A stretch of 64,000 nt of DNA from Bacillus halotolerans. Its GTDB lineage: Bacteria > Bacillota > Bacilli > Bacillales > Bacillaceae. Location: positions 62,001 through 126,000 of the forward strand of contig NZ_LPVF01000010.1 of the NCBI RefSeq assembly GCF_001517105.1, read 5' to 3'. This document shows positions 26,859 to 35,684 of the stretch, piece by piece. Each line of letters begins with the position of its first letter. Position 1 is the stretch's first letter. The position numbers were made by a program, and so were the translations under genes. The notes beneath the pieces were generated by a model, which saw only the letters and a list, made by a program, of their open reading frames with translations, searched no databases and was not told the DNA's origin.

Positions 26859-27108
26859 ACGAACGGTATCCGTTTTCTCTCGCTTCGGATTCGTCTTGAA
26901 TTTCATTGCGAAATGCTTCGATGCTCTCTTCCCGTCTTGCGTTTTTTTCTTTGATGCGCTGCTTATCTTCTCCTGAAGCAAACTCCATTGATTCTTCTGC
27001 TTCTTCTATATTTTCGATCGTATTTTGGACCATATCCTGCAGTTTCTCTACGTTGTCGGAACGGTCGTCAGGATTAGGCTGCTGATATTGATTTTGGTTT
27101 TTTGTCAT
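26857..27108 (-). CDS. tlp: Small acid-soluble spore protein Tlp
   Basis: An 83-aa, very charged, Gln/Asn-rich protein (MTKNQNQYQQPNPDDRSDNV start, then EKLQDMVQNTIENI). This matches the thioredoxin-like Tlp spore protein of the core, which has no thioredoxin active site despite its name. It follows sspN by about 35 bp on the same strand. In B. subtilis both are made in the forespore under SigG; no promoter was verified here. Confidence 0.93.
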   Translation of the reverse strand: MTKNQNQYQQPNPDDRSDNVEKLQDMVQNTIENIEEAEESMEFASGEDKQRIKEKNARREESIEAFRNEIQDESEARENGYRS

Positions 27109-27143
27109 TGGGGTGAACCTCCTAGAATAAAATCAATCCGGCG

Positions 27144-27290
27144 CTATTCGCCTTTCGTCTGCATGATAATTGGCTGCTGACCAGAAGTATCGTGCATTTT
27201 TTCCCCTTTATTGCGTTTATATTTAACAGGCTTCGTACCCAAGTGGCTTGGAGCATATTGAGGCTGACCGTTTTTCTTGTTGTTTCCCAT
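27144..27290 (-). CDS. sspN: Small acid-soluble spore protein N
   Basis: A 48-aa basic protein that begins MGNNKKNGQPQYAPSHLGTK and ends PIIMQTKGE, nearly identical to SspN as I recall it. It is a minor core spore protein. An AGGAGGG site precedes the ATG. It is the first gene of the sspN-tlp unit. Confidence 0.95.
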   Translation of the reverse strand: MGNNKKNGQPQYAPSHLGTKPVKYKRNKGEKMHDTSGQQPIIMQTKGE

Positions 27291-27354
27291 GTTTATCCCT
27301 CCTCAACAAATAGGATTCTCAAAAGGAGGGGCAAACATGAATACAAATTAAAGG

Positions 27355-27480
27355 TTATTTTTGCTTAAATCGCTGTTCAAGCTTTTCCTCAAGCTGATTT
27401 AAATATTCCGTATTCGTCATCAGCTCTTTTTTGTTTTCCATGACGAGCTCATGAAAAGAACGTTTTCTCATCTTCTTCAC
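27355..27480 (-). CDS. 41-aa basic protein of the FbpB-like type
   Basis: I choose the GTG at 27480 because GGAGGT lies 7 bp before it; this gives a 41-aa protein. The core RKRSFHELVMENKKELMTNT resembles the family of small Fur-regulated basic proteins (FbpB-type) that assist the FsrA small RNA in B. subtilis. Family membership is a motif judgement, and I see no clear Fur box. It lies between yneN and sspN, one gene away from aconitase, a known FsrA target. Confidence 0.65.
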   Translation of the reverse strand: MKKMRKRSFHELVMENKKELMTNTEYLNQLEEKLEQRFKQK

Positions 27481-27545
27481 TCTTCTCACCTCCGCGTATT
27501 CTTTTATTTTTTCCAATTCTGAAAATTTGTAAGCATGTTTGCACA

Positions 27546-27580
27546 TAAAAAAAACTGAATCTAATGAAGATCCAGTTTTT
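27546..27580 (-). terminator. Terminator at the end of yneN
   Basis: AAAACTG-ATCT pairs imperfectly with AGAT-CAGTTTT and a T run follows on the minus strand. It overlaps the last codons of yneN. Confidence 0.65.
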
Positions 27581-28070
27581 CTTTCATCTCTTTTTTTGTC
27601 ATGGTCCCGATATGTATGTCTTGAATCACGCCTTTTTCATCTAAAATATACGTAGTTGGGTACGAAAACACATTATAGTCAGCATTAATTCCTTTTTTAT
27701 CAATCAAAATGGGGAAGGTTAAATGATACGTATCAGCAAAGTTTTGCACCTGTTTCTCGCTTTTCTCAGCTGAAGTGAAATTAACTGCAATAACCGCTAC
27801 ATCTGAGTGCTCCTTTTGCAGTTCCTCCATAGCCGGCATTTCCTGTCGGCATGGTTTGCACCAAGTTGCCCAGAAGTTAAGCAGAACTTTTTTGCCTTTG
27901 ACGTCTGATAAAGAGGCCCTTTCTCCTGATAGCGTTTTCAGATTGAAGTCAGGCGCTTGCTGTCCCTCTTCAATGCCTATTTCTTTTTTGCTAAATTGCT
28001 GATAGACGTTCCAGCACATGTATCCGGCAAGCCCAATCAACAGGATTCCTGCCACCCATTTTTTCAGCAT
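27561..28070 (-). CDS. yneN: Membrane-anchored thiol-disulfide oxidoreductase YneN (ResA/TlpA type)
   Basis: A 169-aa protein with an uncleaved N-terminal membrane anchor (WVAGILLIGLAGYMCWNVY) and an extracytoplasmic thioredoxin fold. The active site is WATWCKPC, with the cis-Pro in FSYPTTYI and the TlpA/ResA insert around it. It should reduce or exchange disulfides of exported proteins, like ResA or StoA. CcdA, which feeds electrons to such proteins, is encoded 5.5 kb away (33608-34315). The partner protein is unknown. Confidence 0.92.
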   Translation of the reverse strand: MLKKWVAGILLIGLAGYMCWNVYQQFSKKEIGIEEGQQAPDFNLKTLSGERASLSDVKGKKVLLNFWATWCKPCRQEMPAMEELQKEHSDVAVIAVNFTSAEKSEKQVQNFADTYHLTFPILIDKKGINADYNVFSYPTTYILDEKGVIQDIHIGTMTKKEMKEKLDLH

Positions 28071-28101
28071 AATGTCACCCCCGGAGCTATCTTATCTCAT
28101 A

Positions 28102-28135
28102 AAAAGAAGAGAAAGCAGAGTGCCTTCTCTTCTTC
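28102..28135 (-). terminator. Terminator of citB
   Basis: AGAAGAGAA and TTCTCTTCT form a 9-bp stem; T-rich sequence follows on the minus strand, right after the aconitase stop. Confidence 0.8.
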
Positions 28136-28140
28136 ATACA

Positions 28141-30870
28141 TTATGATTGCTTCATTTTTTCGCGAAGCACCATTTGCAGAATTCCGCCATGGCGGTAATA
28201 ATCAATTTCAACTTCACTATCGAAGCGCACAAGTGCTTCAAATGTTTTTACATTTCCGTCTTCATCAATTGCTCTTACTGTAACGATATCACGAGGGCGT
28301 ACGCTTTCATCAACATCCACCTCGATCACTTCTTTACCGCTTAAGCCGAGTGTATCAGCATTTTCACCTTGTTTAAATTGAAGCGGGAGCACACCCATGA
28401 ATACCAGGTTACTTCTGTGGATTCTTTCAAAGCTCTCAGCAATGACAGTTCTAATGCCGAGCAGGTTTGTTCCTTTTGCAGCCCAGTCACGGGAAGATCC
28501 CATACCATAATCTTTGCCCGCTAAGATGGCAAGGCCTGTTTTATCTTCTTTATATTTCATGCAGGCATCATAGATTGATGTCACTTCACCAGTCGGCCAG
28601 TACGTTGTAAATCCGCCTTCTGTGCCCGGCGCGATTTGGTTTTTGATGCGGATGTTTGCAAATGTTCCTCTCATCATAACCTCATGGTTTCCGCGGCGGG
28701 AACCGTAGGAGTTAAAGTCACGGGGTGACACACCTTTTGCTTGCAAGTATTTTCCGGCAGGTGTATCTTTTCCGATTGCCCCTGCAGGAGAGATATGATC
28801 GGTCGTGACTGAATCACCGAATTTACCGACAACACGAAGGCCTTTTAAAGGTTCAACCTTACCTGGTTCAACGGACATTTCTTCGAAGAATGGCGGGTTT
28901 TGGATATAAGTTGACTCATTATCCCATTTGTATAGCGCTTCATCTGTTGTCTCAATCTCATTCCAGCGTTTGTTGTCATCGAATACTGTTTCGTACTCCT
29001 TGCGGAAGAGCTCCGGTGTAACAGTTTGTTTAACAAGTGAATTAATTTCGTCCATTGACGGCCAAATATCGTTGAAGTACACTTTTTGTCCGTCTTTTCC
29101 GACACCGATCGGATCCGTCTTCAGGTTAATGTTCACTGTTCCAGCCAGCGCATAAGCTACTACAAGCGGCGGAGAAGCAAGATAGTTACCTTTCACAAGC
29201 GGATGAATACGTCCTTCGAAGTTACGGTTTCCAGAAAGAACAGACGTAATCAACAAGTCATTTTTCGCAACTGCTTCTTCAATTTCCGGTGAAAGCGGGC
29301 CTGAGTTTCCGATACATGTTGTACATCCGTATCCGACGAGGTTAAAACCAAGCTCTTTCATGTATGGAAGAAGGCCTGAATTAACAAGATATCCTGTAAC
29401 AACCTTAGAACCCGGTGCAAGTGATGTTTTCACGTAGTTAGGCACTTTGAGTCCTAATTCAACCGCTTTTTTCGCCACAAGGCCGGCGCCGATTAAGACG
29501 TATGGGTTAGATGTATTTGTACAGCTTGTAATCGCAGCAATAGCGATTGCACCCGTTTTCATGACTGTTTCTTCGCCGTTAAGCAATTTAAATTTAATTT
29601 CTTTGTCTTCCTCTTCGGCGTTTAATCCGAATCCTTGGTTACCCGCAGGACTGACTAAGTGTTTTTTAAACGTTTCCTGCATAGCAGAAAGCGGAATCAA
29701 ATCCTGAGGACGTTTTGGACCGGAAAGGTTTGCTTCAATTTTAGACAAATCAATTTCGACGACATCAGTAAATTGCGGGTCTTCTACATCTGGAGTGTAG
29801 AACAAGCCGTTGCTTCTGCAGTATGCTTCTACTACGTCAATATGTTCAGCATCGCGGCCTGTCAGACGCAGATAATTTAGAGCTTCTTCATCTACAGGGA
29901 AGAAGCCGCATGTTGCACCGTATTCCGGAGCCATGTTGGCGATTGTCGCACGGTCTGCCAGCGGCAGTTCAGCAACTCCCGGTCCGAAGAACTCAACAAA
30001 TTTACCGACTACGCCTTTTTCACGCAGTACTTGTGTCACTTTTAACGCCAAGTCAGTGGCTGTTGTTCCGTTCGGAAGCTTTCCGACGAGTTTCGCGCCG
30101 ATTACCTCAGGAACAGGGAAATAAGAAGGCTGCCCAAGCATTCCGGCTTCCGCTTCAATTCCGCCGACACCCCAGCCGAGAACACCGATTCCGTTAATCA
30201 TTGTTGTATGCGAGTCGGTTCCTACCAGCGTATCAGGATACGTAATCAGTTCCCCGTCTTCTTCGACTGCGTGGACAACACTTGCCAAGAACTCAAGGTT
30301 TACCTGGTGAACGATACCTGTTGCCGGCGGTACTGCCTGGTAGTTATTAAACGCTTTCTTTGCCCAGCTTAAAAATTTGTAACGCTCTGCATTTCTTTCG
30401 AATTCCAAGTCCATATTAATAGCCAAAGCATCTTCTGTGCCCGCTTTATCAACCTGTACAGAGTGGTCGATGACAAGGTCAACAGGAATCTCAGGGTTGA
30501 TTTTGTCAGGATCTCCGCCGACAGCTGCCATTGCTTTACGTAATGAAGCAAGGTCAACTACTGCCGGTACCCCAGTGAAATCTTGTAAAATAACGCGAGA
30601 TGGTTTAAACGGAACATCGATTTCCTTTAACTCGGCAGTTCCCCATTTTGCCAAATTTTCCACGTGTTCTTTTTTGATAACGAATCCGTCAACTTGACGC
30701 AATACAGATTCTAAAAGAACTTTAATGGAATAAGGAAGCTTCGACACATTTCCGATCCCCAAATCTTCCAATGCTTTCAAAGAGTAGTAATGATAAGTTT
30801 TCCCATTTGTAGTAAACGATTTTCTCGCTTGGAAAACGTCTTGTGCTGCAGTTTTTTGCTCGTTTGCCAT
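28141..30870 (-). CDS. citB: Aconitate hydratase (aconitase A)
   Basis: A 909-aa TCA-cycle enzyme that turns citrate into isocitrate with a [4Fe-4S] cluster. In low iron or oxidative stress it also binds RNA. The cluster Cys residues are in [14 protein letters not shown] and [14 protein letters not shown]. The swivel domain follows with [21 protein letters not shown] near 770. The start ATG has a GGGGGAT site. A CcpC-type operator lies ~130 bp upstream. The protein is intact and full length. Confidence 0.98.
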   Translation of the reverse strand: MANEQKTAAQDVFQARKSFTTNGKTYHYYSLKALEDLGIGNVSKLPYSIKVLLESVLRQVDGFVIKKEHVENLAKWGTAELKEIDVPFKPSRVILQDFTGVPAVVDLASLRKAMAAVGGDPDKINPEIPVDLVIDHSVQVDKAGTEDALAINMDLEFERNAERYKFLSWAKKAFNNYQAVPPATGIVHQVNLEFLASVVHAVEEDGELITYPDTLVGTDSHTTMINGIGVLGWGVGGIEAEAGMLGQPSYFPVPEVIGAKLVGKLPNGTTATDLALKVTQVLREKGVVGKFVEFFGPGVAELPLADRATIANMAPEYGATCGFFPVDEEALNYLRLTGRDAEHIDVVEAYCRSNGLFYTPDVEDPQFTDVVEIDLSKIEANLSGPKRPQDLIPLSAMQETFKKHLVSPAGNQGFGLNAEEEDKEIKFKLLNGEETVMKTGAIAIAAITSCTNTSNPYVLIGAGLVAKKAVELGLKVPNYVKTSLAPGSKVVTGYLVNSGLLPYMKELGFNLVGYGCTTCIGNSGPLSPEIEEAVAKNDLLITSVLSGNRNFEGRIHPLVKGNYLASPPLVVAYALAGTVNINLKTDPIGVGKDGQKVYFNDIWPSMDEINSLVKQTVTPELFRKEYETVFDDNKRWNEIETTDEALYKWDNESTYIQNPPFFEEMSVEPGKVEPLKGLRVVGKFGDSVTTDHISPAGAIGKDTPAGKYLQAKGVSPRDFNSYGSRRGNHEVMMRGTFANIRIKNQIAPGTEGGFTTYWPTGEVTSIYDACMKYKEDKTGLAILAGKDYGMGSSRDWAAKGTNLLGIRTVIAESFERIHRSNLVFMGVLPLQFKQGENADTLGLSGKEVIEVDVDESVRPRDIVTVRAIDEDGNVKTFEALVRFDSEVEIDYYRHGGILQMVLREKMKQS

Positions 30871-30996
30871 TCTCCAAAATCCCCCTTCAGATCAGTTCAT
30901 TCTCAGATGAACATTACATTCCATCACAATTTTCTCACAATTTCATATTAAAACAAAATCATACATAAGTAAATATCAATGTTTTTATTAAATACA

Positions 30997-31011
30997 ATAA
31001 GATCGGCTTAT
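30997..31011. promoter_or_regulatory. CcpC-type operator of citB
   Basis: ATAAGATCGGCTTAT fits ATAA-N7-TTAT exactly. Its centre is about 134 bp before the citB start codon, and about 65 bp before a likely transcription start near 30938. This is the position known for the CcpC dyad that represses citB until citrate builds up. The motif is seen; binding is inferred. Confidence 0.82.
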
Positions 31012-31097
31012 CAGGGCAAAAAATCGGGAAATTTTACTGTCTGCACTCTCTCATATTCCTCATTGAAAGAAGCCATATTATGATTGAGGTGATAATG

Positions 31098-31244
31098 ATG
31101 GTCAAACGAAAAGCAAATCACGTAATAAATGGGATGAATGACGCGAAAAGCCAAGGCAAAGGCGCCGGCTATGTAGAAAACGATCAGCTTGTACTGACTG
31201 AAGCAGAACGCCAAAATAACAAAAAAAGAAAAACCAATCAATAA
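31098..31244 (+). CDS. sspO: Small acid-soluble spore protein O
   Basis: A 48-aa basic protein starting [20 protein letters not shown] and ending NNKKRKTNQ, the known SspO sequence with minor changes. An ATG three bases earlier is an alternative start. GAGGTGAT lies upstream. It forms a unit with sspP, divergent from citB, and is expected in the forespore. Confidence 0.95.
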   Translation: MVKRKANHVINGMNDAKSQGKGAGYVENDQLVLTEAERQNNKKRKTNQ

Positions 31245-31275
31245 CGTTGAACTCTTTTAAGGAGGTTCTCATTTT

Positions 31276-31422
31276 ATGACCAATAAAAATACAAGTAAAG
31301 ATATGCATAAAAACGCTCCTAAAGGTCACAATCCGGGTCAGCCGGAACCCCTCAGCGGAAGCAAGAAAGTAAAAAACAGAAATCACACAAGACAAAAGCA
31401 CAATTCCAGCCATGATATGTAA
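31276..31422 (+). CDS. sspP: Small acid-soluble spore protein P
   Basis: A 48-aa hydrophilic protein starting [20 protein letters not shown] and ending KHNSSHDM, matching SspP. AAGGAGGT precedes the ATG. It follows sspO by 31 bp and is closed by a terminator, so sspO-sspP is one transcript. Confidence 0.95.
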   Translation: MTNKNTSKDMHKNAPKGHNPGQPEPLSGSKKVKNRNHTRQKHNSSHDM

Positions 31423-31426
31423 TAAA

Positions 31427-31452
31427 AGCAGACCTTAGCGTCTGTTTTTTTA
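31427..31452 (+). terminator. Terminator of sspO-sspP
   Basis: CAGAC and GTCTG pair around CTTAGC, with seven T after the stem. Confidence 0.82.
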
Positions 31453-31518
31453 TGCGTTCACCCATTTCTGACCAACTGCATAAGCTAAAGCAAGGTTGAT
31501 ATATGGAGGAATGCTTCC

Positions 31519-31893
31519 ATGACCCATTCAAAACGAAACGATGCTAATGATTTCGATGGTATGGAGGAATGGCTTCGGCAATTTTTTGAAGATCCGTTCG
31601 CCTGGTACGACGAAACATTACCTATTGATCTATATGAAACAAGTCAGCAATATATTATTGAAGCAGATCTGTCGTCTATACAGCCGACACAAATCACAAT
31701 TACCTTGTCCGGATGTGAGTTTATCCTGACGGTTAAATCCTCAGGACAGACTCTTGAAAAACAAATGATGCTTCCTTTTTATTTGAATGACAAGTCGATT
31801 GAGACTGAATGCGAAAATCAAATTCTTACAGTTGCCGTCAATAAAGAGACGAATGATGGCTCTTCTTTTTCTCTTCAATTCCCTCTCAGCTAA
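31519..31893 (+). CDS. cotM: Spore coat protein CotM (Hsp20/alpha-crystallin fold)
   Basis: A 124-aa protein with a divergent small-heat-shock core: YETSQQYIIEADLSSIQPTQ then a hydrophobic beta-strand series to FSLQFPLS. Similar to CotM, an outer spore-coat protein; the position after sspOP also matches. The usual C-terminal IxI motif of chaperones is not evident, in line with a structural role. TGGAGGAA precedes the ATG. It should be made in the mother cell late in sporulation. Confidence 0.88.
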   Translation: MTHSKRNDANDFDGMEEWLRQFFEDPFAWYDETLPIDLYETSQQYIIEADLSSIQPTQITITLSGCEFILTVKSSGQTLEKQMMLPFYLNDKSIETECENQILTVAVNKETNDGSSFSLQFPLS

Positions 31894-31897
31894 AATC

Positions 31898-31936
31898 AAA
31901 AGTCACTTTCATCCCCTATAATGAAAGTGACTTTTC
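31898..31936. terminator. Terminator of cotM
   Basis: AAAAGTCACTTTCAT pairs with ATGAAAGTGACTTTT, a long perfect stem with T on one side and A on the other. Confidence 0.9.
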
Positions 31937-32125
31937 TTCCGTCCATTTATCGTCAAATACCCTCTAGTGACTCTCCCATGGCCAAATAGCAGATTCACTA
32001 TACAATAGAATATGATCTATCATCTCTTTTGACTAGACGTCTATCAGTTTTTTCTATTTTTTTAAAACATTGTTCTTCTATTCTTTCTTCATATACAATA
32101 TGGTTAGTATAAGGGGGAATGATTG

Positions 32126-32554
32126 ATGCTGGGAGGCTGGTTTTTGTGGTTTATTCTGTTTTGGGTGATCACGATGATTGTCTTGTTATCAATCGGCGGT
32201 TTTTTTATGTTTCGAAAGTTTTTAAAGCGTTTACCAAAAGAGGACGGCAAATCTGAGCTGGATTGGCAGGATTACTATATTGAAAACAGCAGACATCTAT
32301 GGAGCAATGAAAACAAACAATTTCTCGATGAATTGGTCACACCTGTTCCGGAGCTGTTCAGAGATATAGCTCGAGCAAAAATTGCCGGAAAAATCGGAGA
32401 GCTGGCATTAAAAGAAAACGCAGCAGCAATTGATCAGCGGCTTATTATTAAAGGTTATATTTTGGCTACTCCGAAAAGAGACCATACCTTTTTAAAGAAA
32501 CATCTACGAGACAAGAAAATCGATATTGAACCTTATCAGGCCCTTCTTAAATAA
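32126..32554 (+). CDS. yneK: YneK, membrane-anchored protein (DUF2621-like)
   Basis: A 142-aa protein with one long N-terminal membrane span (FLWFILFWVITMIVLLSIGG) and a soluble domain of ~110 residues (KSELDWQDYYIENSRHLW is its start). Start set at 32126, ATG behind AAGGGGGAA. Place and size match B. subtilis YneK. Function unknown. Confidence 0.83.
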   Translation: MLGGWFLWFILFWVITMIVLLSIGGFFMFRKFLKRLPKEDGKSELDWQDYYIENSRHLWSNENKQFLDELVTPVPELFRDIARAKIAGKIGELALKENAAAIDQRLIIKGYILATPKRDHTFLKKHLRDKKIDIEPYQALLK

Positions 32555-32555
32555 A

Positions 32556-32587
32556 AAACCTTTCCCGCAAGGAGGAAAGGTTTTTTA
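32556..32587. terminator. Bidirectional terminator between yneK and yneJ
   Basis: AAACCTTTCC and GGAAAGGTTT pair between the converging genes, with A and T tracts on either side. Confidence 0.88.
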
Positions 32588-33067
32588 ATTCATTTGAATG
32601 TCTGCTGACTGCAGCTCGCTTTGAAGTTTTCGGTATGACAGATACATGGCGATTCTCCACGGCACAATCATACCGAAAGCCAGAATCCAAAACATTCCGC
32701 TCAGTGCGCCGTAATCAACCGATGTGCTTAAAATTGATTTCATCACAATTCTGATCACTAAAAGGCCGACTAATATAAAGACAAATGCCTTAGAGCGTTT
32801 CATGTAAATTTCATTATTTTTAATTTCAAACTTTGAAGTTTTTATAAGAAAAATAGAGAAAATCACGCCTAAAGTGATCGCTTCTAAAAACTCTTCACCC
32901 GTTACCCAAAAAACCGGAAATAAAAACATTAACGCCCCCGTACTCATAAAAATCGGCGGGAGAATGATTTTTTTCGGTGAAACGGGCTTATCGGAAGACT
33001 TAATTCTGACCACCATCACAGCTGCAGCCATTAAAACAGCAACAATTGATGAAACTATAATCATCAT
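32585..33067 (-). CDS. yneJ: YneJ, CcdC-like integral membrane protein
   Basis: A 160-aa protein with four or five hydrophobic spans (for example IVSSIVAVLMAAAVMV and FVFILVGLLVIRIVM). It lies directly downstream of yneI and ccdA, matching B. subtilis, where this gene is also called ccdC. Start chosen at the double ATG near 33067, behind AAAGGAA; a GTG at 33103 would add 12 residues. Role unknown. Confidence 0.78.
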   Translation of the reverse strand: MMIIVSSIVAVLMAAAVMVVRIKSSDKPVSPKKIILPPIFMSTGALMFLFPVFWVTGEEFLEAITLGVIFSIFLIKTSKFEIKNNEIYMKRSKAFVFILVGLLVIRIVMKSILSTSVDYGALSGMFWILAFGMIVPWRIAMYLSYRKLQSELQSADIQMN

Positions 33068-33152
33068 ACTTATCATTCCTTTGTTTTCTCGGAGTGTTGA
33101 CACTATATACTATACTCCAAAACAATAAAAAAACCATTTAGAAAAGAAATGA

Positions 33153-33518
33153 CTAGCAATTTCCCATAACGCGGTTGACAGCTTCTAATACTTTGGACTC
33201 CTCAAACGGTTTGACGATAAAATCTTTGGCCCCAAGTTCAATGGCTTCTGTAACAATTCTTTGCTGGCGCATTGCGGTACACATGATGATCTTTGCTTTA
33301 GGGTCAAAGGATATGATCTCACGGAGCGCCTTAATGCCGTTTTTCACCGGCATCGTAATATCCATCGTCACTAAGTCCGGCCGAAGTTTTTTATACAGGT
33401 CTGCCGCTTGCTCGCCGTCCGCCGCCTCGCCTGCTATTATGTAATTTGCCTCTTCCAAGATCTCTCTGATTTTTACTCTCATGAACTTGGCGTCGTCTAC
33501 AACTAAAACTCTTGTCAT
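33153..33518 (-). CDS. yneI: CheY-like single-domain response regulator YneI
   Basis: A 121-aa receiver domain with no output domain. VLVVDDAKFMRV has the acidic pair, VTMDITMPVKNGI has the phosphorylated Asp (~54), the switch Thr is in IIMCTAMRQQ, and the Lys in FIVKPFEES. Start at 33518 behind GGAGGGG. It sits between ccdA and yneJ on one strand, as in B. subtilis (ccdB there). No cognate kinase is visible. Confidence 0.92.
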   Translation of the reverse strand: MTRVLVVDDAKFMRVKIREILEEANYIIAGEAADGEQAADLYKKLRPDLVTMDITMPVKNGIKALREIISFDPKAKIIMCTAMRQQRIVTEAIELGAKDFIVKPFEESKVLEAVNRVMGNC

Positions 33519-33607
33519 ATTCCCCTCCAAAAATCGAATTCCTCAGGTAATAGTATTATTGTACCAAAAACAAAAGGATTAGTAGTAGTGCAAAAGTAAT
33601 TTAACAG

Positions 33608-34315
33608 TCAGAAACCTGTAAATCCTCCAAAAAGATCCGACAGCAAAATAATGATCAAGTTCATCCAGTCAAAAAATAGCAGGAACCCAATAACAATCAT
33701 AAGTACACCGCCCGCTTTCATGATCAAAAGCTGATTCTTCCTGATCCACTTCAGCTTCGTGATGAAGAACGACAATAATACAAACGGAACGGCAAATCCG
33801 AGAACATATAGCATCATATACGGTATCGCTGAGCCAGGATTAGTACCTGCTAATGTGATAACAGCCCCCAAAATGGGACCGGTGCAAGGCGTCCAGCCGG
33901 CCGCAAAAGCCATACCGATTAAAACGGAACCGAAAAAACCGCTTGGCCTATGCTTAAAATGGACTCTGCGTTCTTTCATGATAACCTCAGGCCGAAACAC
34001 GCCAATCGTAATAAAACCGAACAGAATAATGAGCAAAGCGCCAACTTGCCGAATGGCATCATGATAATCCCTAAACAGGGTTCCAATAAAAGATGTTCCA
34101 TATCCTAAAGCTATAAAAATCACTGAAAAGCCCAGCAAAAAAAACAGCGTATGGGCCAAGCTTCTTTTTTGCAGCAATAGTTTCTCTGTTTTCACATCAT
34201 CCATGCTGACTCCTGTAATATATGACAGGAAAGCCGGATAAAGCGGCAAGCAGCAAGGCGAAATAAATGATAAAAATCCCGCGCCGAATGTCAGAAAATA
34301 ATTCACATCTCCCAT
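33608..34315 (-). CDS. ccdA: Cytochrome c biogenesis protein CcdA
   Basis: A 235-aa membrane protein of the DsbD/CcdA family that carries reducing equivalents from cytoplasmic thioredoxin to proteins such as ResA and StoA. Both conserved cysteines are seen: [13 protein letters not shown] near residue 21 and [13 protein letters not shown] near 141. Six hydrophobic spans are visible. It is needed for cytochrome c assembly and spore cortex formation in B. subtilis. It lies upstream of yneI and yneJ on the same strand. Confidence 0.96.
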   Translation of the reverse strand: MGDVNYFLTFGAGFLSFISPCCLPLYPAFLSYITGVSMDDVKTEKLLLQKRSLAHTLFFLLGFSVIFIALGYGTSFIGTLFRDYHDAIRQVGALLIILFGFITIGVFRPEVIMKERRVHFKHRPSGFFGSVLIGMAFAAGWTPCTGPILGAVITLAGTNPGSAIPYMMLYVLGFAVPFVLLSFFITKLKWIRKNQLLIMKAGGVLMIVIGFLLFFDWMNLIIILLSDLFGGFTGF

Positions 34316-34319
34316 ATCC

Positions 34320-34530
34320 TCATCCCTTCATGATTTGACATTCCTTCAAGTTATGACAAAATCATTTCATTTTTTTAACACTTTCACTCGAAGGATTTCT
34401 ATTTTCAAAAAAAACTTATATAATTTAATTTGACATTGAGACATTGTACTCCTTCTCATTTGAAAATTAGTATAAATATGGATATAATATAAACATTCAC
34501 TTTTGAAGATCTAATGTATGAAAGGATACA
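34320..34530. other. Intergenic region between ccdA and ynzD
   Basis: AT-rich, divergent promoters expected, no gene seen. Confidence 0.35.
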
Positions 34531-34535
34531 TCCCT

Positions 34536-34708
34536 GTGATTAGAGAGCATCTATTAAATGAAATTGAAAAAAAAGAGCAGAGCTGCTGCAAATTGTCATG
34601 GCGAACGGAATGACATCTCATATTACGATAGAACTCAGTCAGGAGCTTGACCATCTTCTCATACAATATCAAAAGCAGCGCCTTCGAGCAGTAGCGGGTG
34701 ATGAATGA
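34536..34708 (+). pseudogene. ynzD: Spo0E-like phosphatase YnzD, frameshifted
   Basis: The GTG at 34536 opens MIREHLLNEIEKK, then the frame is lost at a run of eight A (34567-34574). In the +1 frame it continues ELLQIVMANGMTSHITIELS, QELDHLLIQYQ and stops at 34708. One extra A would restore a 57-aa Spo0E-type protein (signature SxxLD seen as SQELD), the length of B. subtilis YnzD as I recall. Such proteins remove phosphate from Spo0A and delay sporulation. This may be a true mutation, a slippage site, or a sequencing error. Confidence 0.85.
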
Positions 34709-34715
34709 TTGCAAA

Positions 34716-34745
34716 ATAAAAAACCCGATAAAGGGTTTTTTATTT
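34716..34745 (+). terminator. Terminator of ynzD
   Basis: AAAAACCC and GGGTTTTT pair around a short loop (GATAAA), with T run. Confidence 0.75.
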
Positions 34746-34781
34746 TATAACCATGTGTCTCTATATCATAATCTTTACGTA

Positions 34782-35000
34782 TTATTTCGTTTGATTATTC
34801 ATGGCTTTCATCATTTGATTGATTTTCTTTTGAGAAGGTTTCATTCCCATTTGCATCATCATCATGCGTAACATTTGTTCATTAATAGGCGGATTCTTTT
34901 TAAGGTAGCTCATCATATATTTACGAGCAATAAAAAACCCGAGTGCAACACCTATGAGCAGTGCAACAACGCCCACTAGGATGCCAACCCATAAAGTCAT
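34782..35000 (-). CDS. yneF: YneF, UPF0154 membrane protein
   Basis: A 72-aa protein with one N-terminal membrane span ([20 protein letters not shown]) followed by a conserved cytoplasmic tail, [19 protein letters not shown], ending in a Lys/Gln-rich stretch. This is the standard UPF0154 layout. GGAGGAAA precedes the ATG. Function unknown. Confidence 0.92.
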   Translation of the reverse strand: MTLWVGILVGVVALLIGVALGFFIARKYMMSYLKKNPPINEQMLRMMMMQMGMKPSQKKINQMMKAMNNQTK

Positions 35001-35085
35001 TTTATTTCCTCCTTCATGTTGTCTAGTTTAAAGTGTACTAAACCAAAAGCTATTATACAACATTTACATCTCTTTTTCTTCGGTT

Positions 35086-35532
35086 TTAGACAAAATTTCT
35101 TTCTTTCACCGGATTTAACCACCCATACCGCTTCGTATTGAAATCCATTGCGAGAAAGCAAGGGCTTACTTTGCGAAGAACTTCAAAAAATATCGTTTCC
35201 GCCTCGTAATCTCCGTTAGCTACAATTTCAATCATGTGTTCTTTCATCATAAAAGACGCTTGTCCCTTAGCTTTTGGGAGAGATAATCTATAAATATAAT
35301 CCAGCTGTGTATAGTTTGTATTATTCAAATTCATTTTTAACCGCTGATGCATATGTAAAATCGGAATGGGTCTTGTGATATATTGAATTTGTTTCTCTGT
35401 CATTTCATACTGCTGCCTCGTCAGGCTTGTCCAATGATAGTCTTGAAACAGCTCAAACATAACCGATTCCCGCCCGAAATAATGATTGGCAAATTCCTCT
35501 TTGATCAGGTACGTATAGTAGTGACGTTCCAT
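35086..35532 (-). CDS. sirA: Sporulation inhibitor of replication SirA (YneE)
   Basis: A 148-aa protein starting MERHYYTYLIKEEFANHYFG, matching SirA. In B. subtilis it is made under Spo0A and binds domain I of DnaA to block new rounds of replication in sporulating cells. Later conserved stretches are HWTSLTRQQYEMTEKQIQYI and FFEVLRKVSPCFLAMDF. It reads alone between yneF and tkt. Confidence 0.92.
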   Translation of the reverse strand: MERHYYTYLIKEEFANHYFGRESVMFELFQDYHWTSLTRQQYEMTEKQIQYITRPIPILHMHQRLKMNLNNTNYTQLDYIYRLSLPKAKGQASFMMKEHMIEIVANGDYEAETIFFEVLRKVSPCFLAMDFNTKRYGWLNPVKERNFV

Positions 35533-35684
35533 CTTCTCATCCCCTTTTCCAGCAGCATTTCATTTGCATTCTATTATACAAAAGAAGAGAAGAAAGAATT
35601 GTCTATTACTGTTAAACAGCCAATACTATTTTTGTCGGATAAACAAGAAAAAGAGGATGATTTGACTCATCCCCTTTGAAAAAC

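Noticed and set aside
29823..30197. 124-codon frame on the + strand inside citB
   Set aside because: Arg/Leu/Gln-rich product typical of an antisense shadow of a conserved gene; aconitase codes across it without a break.
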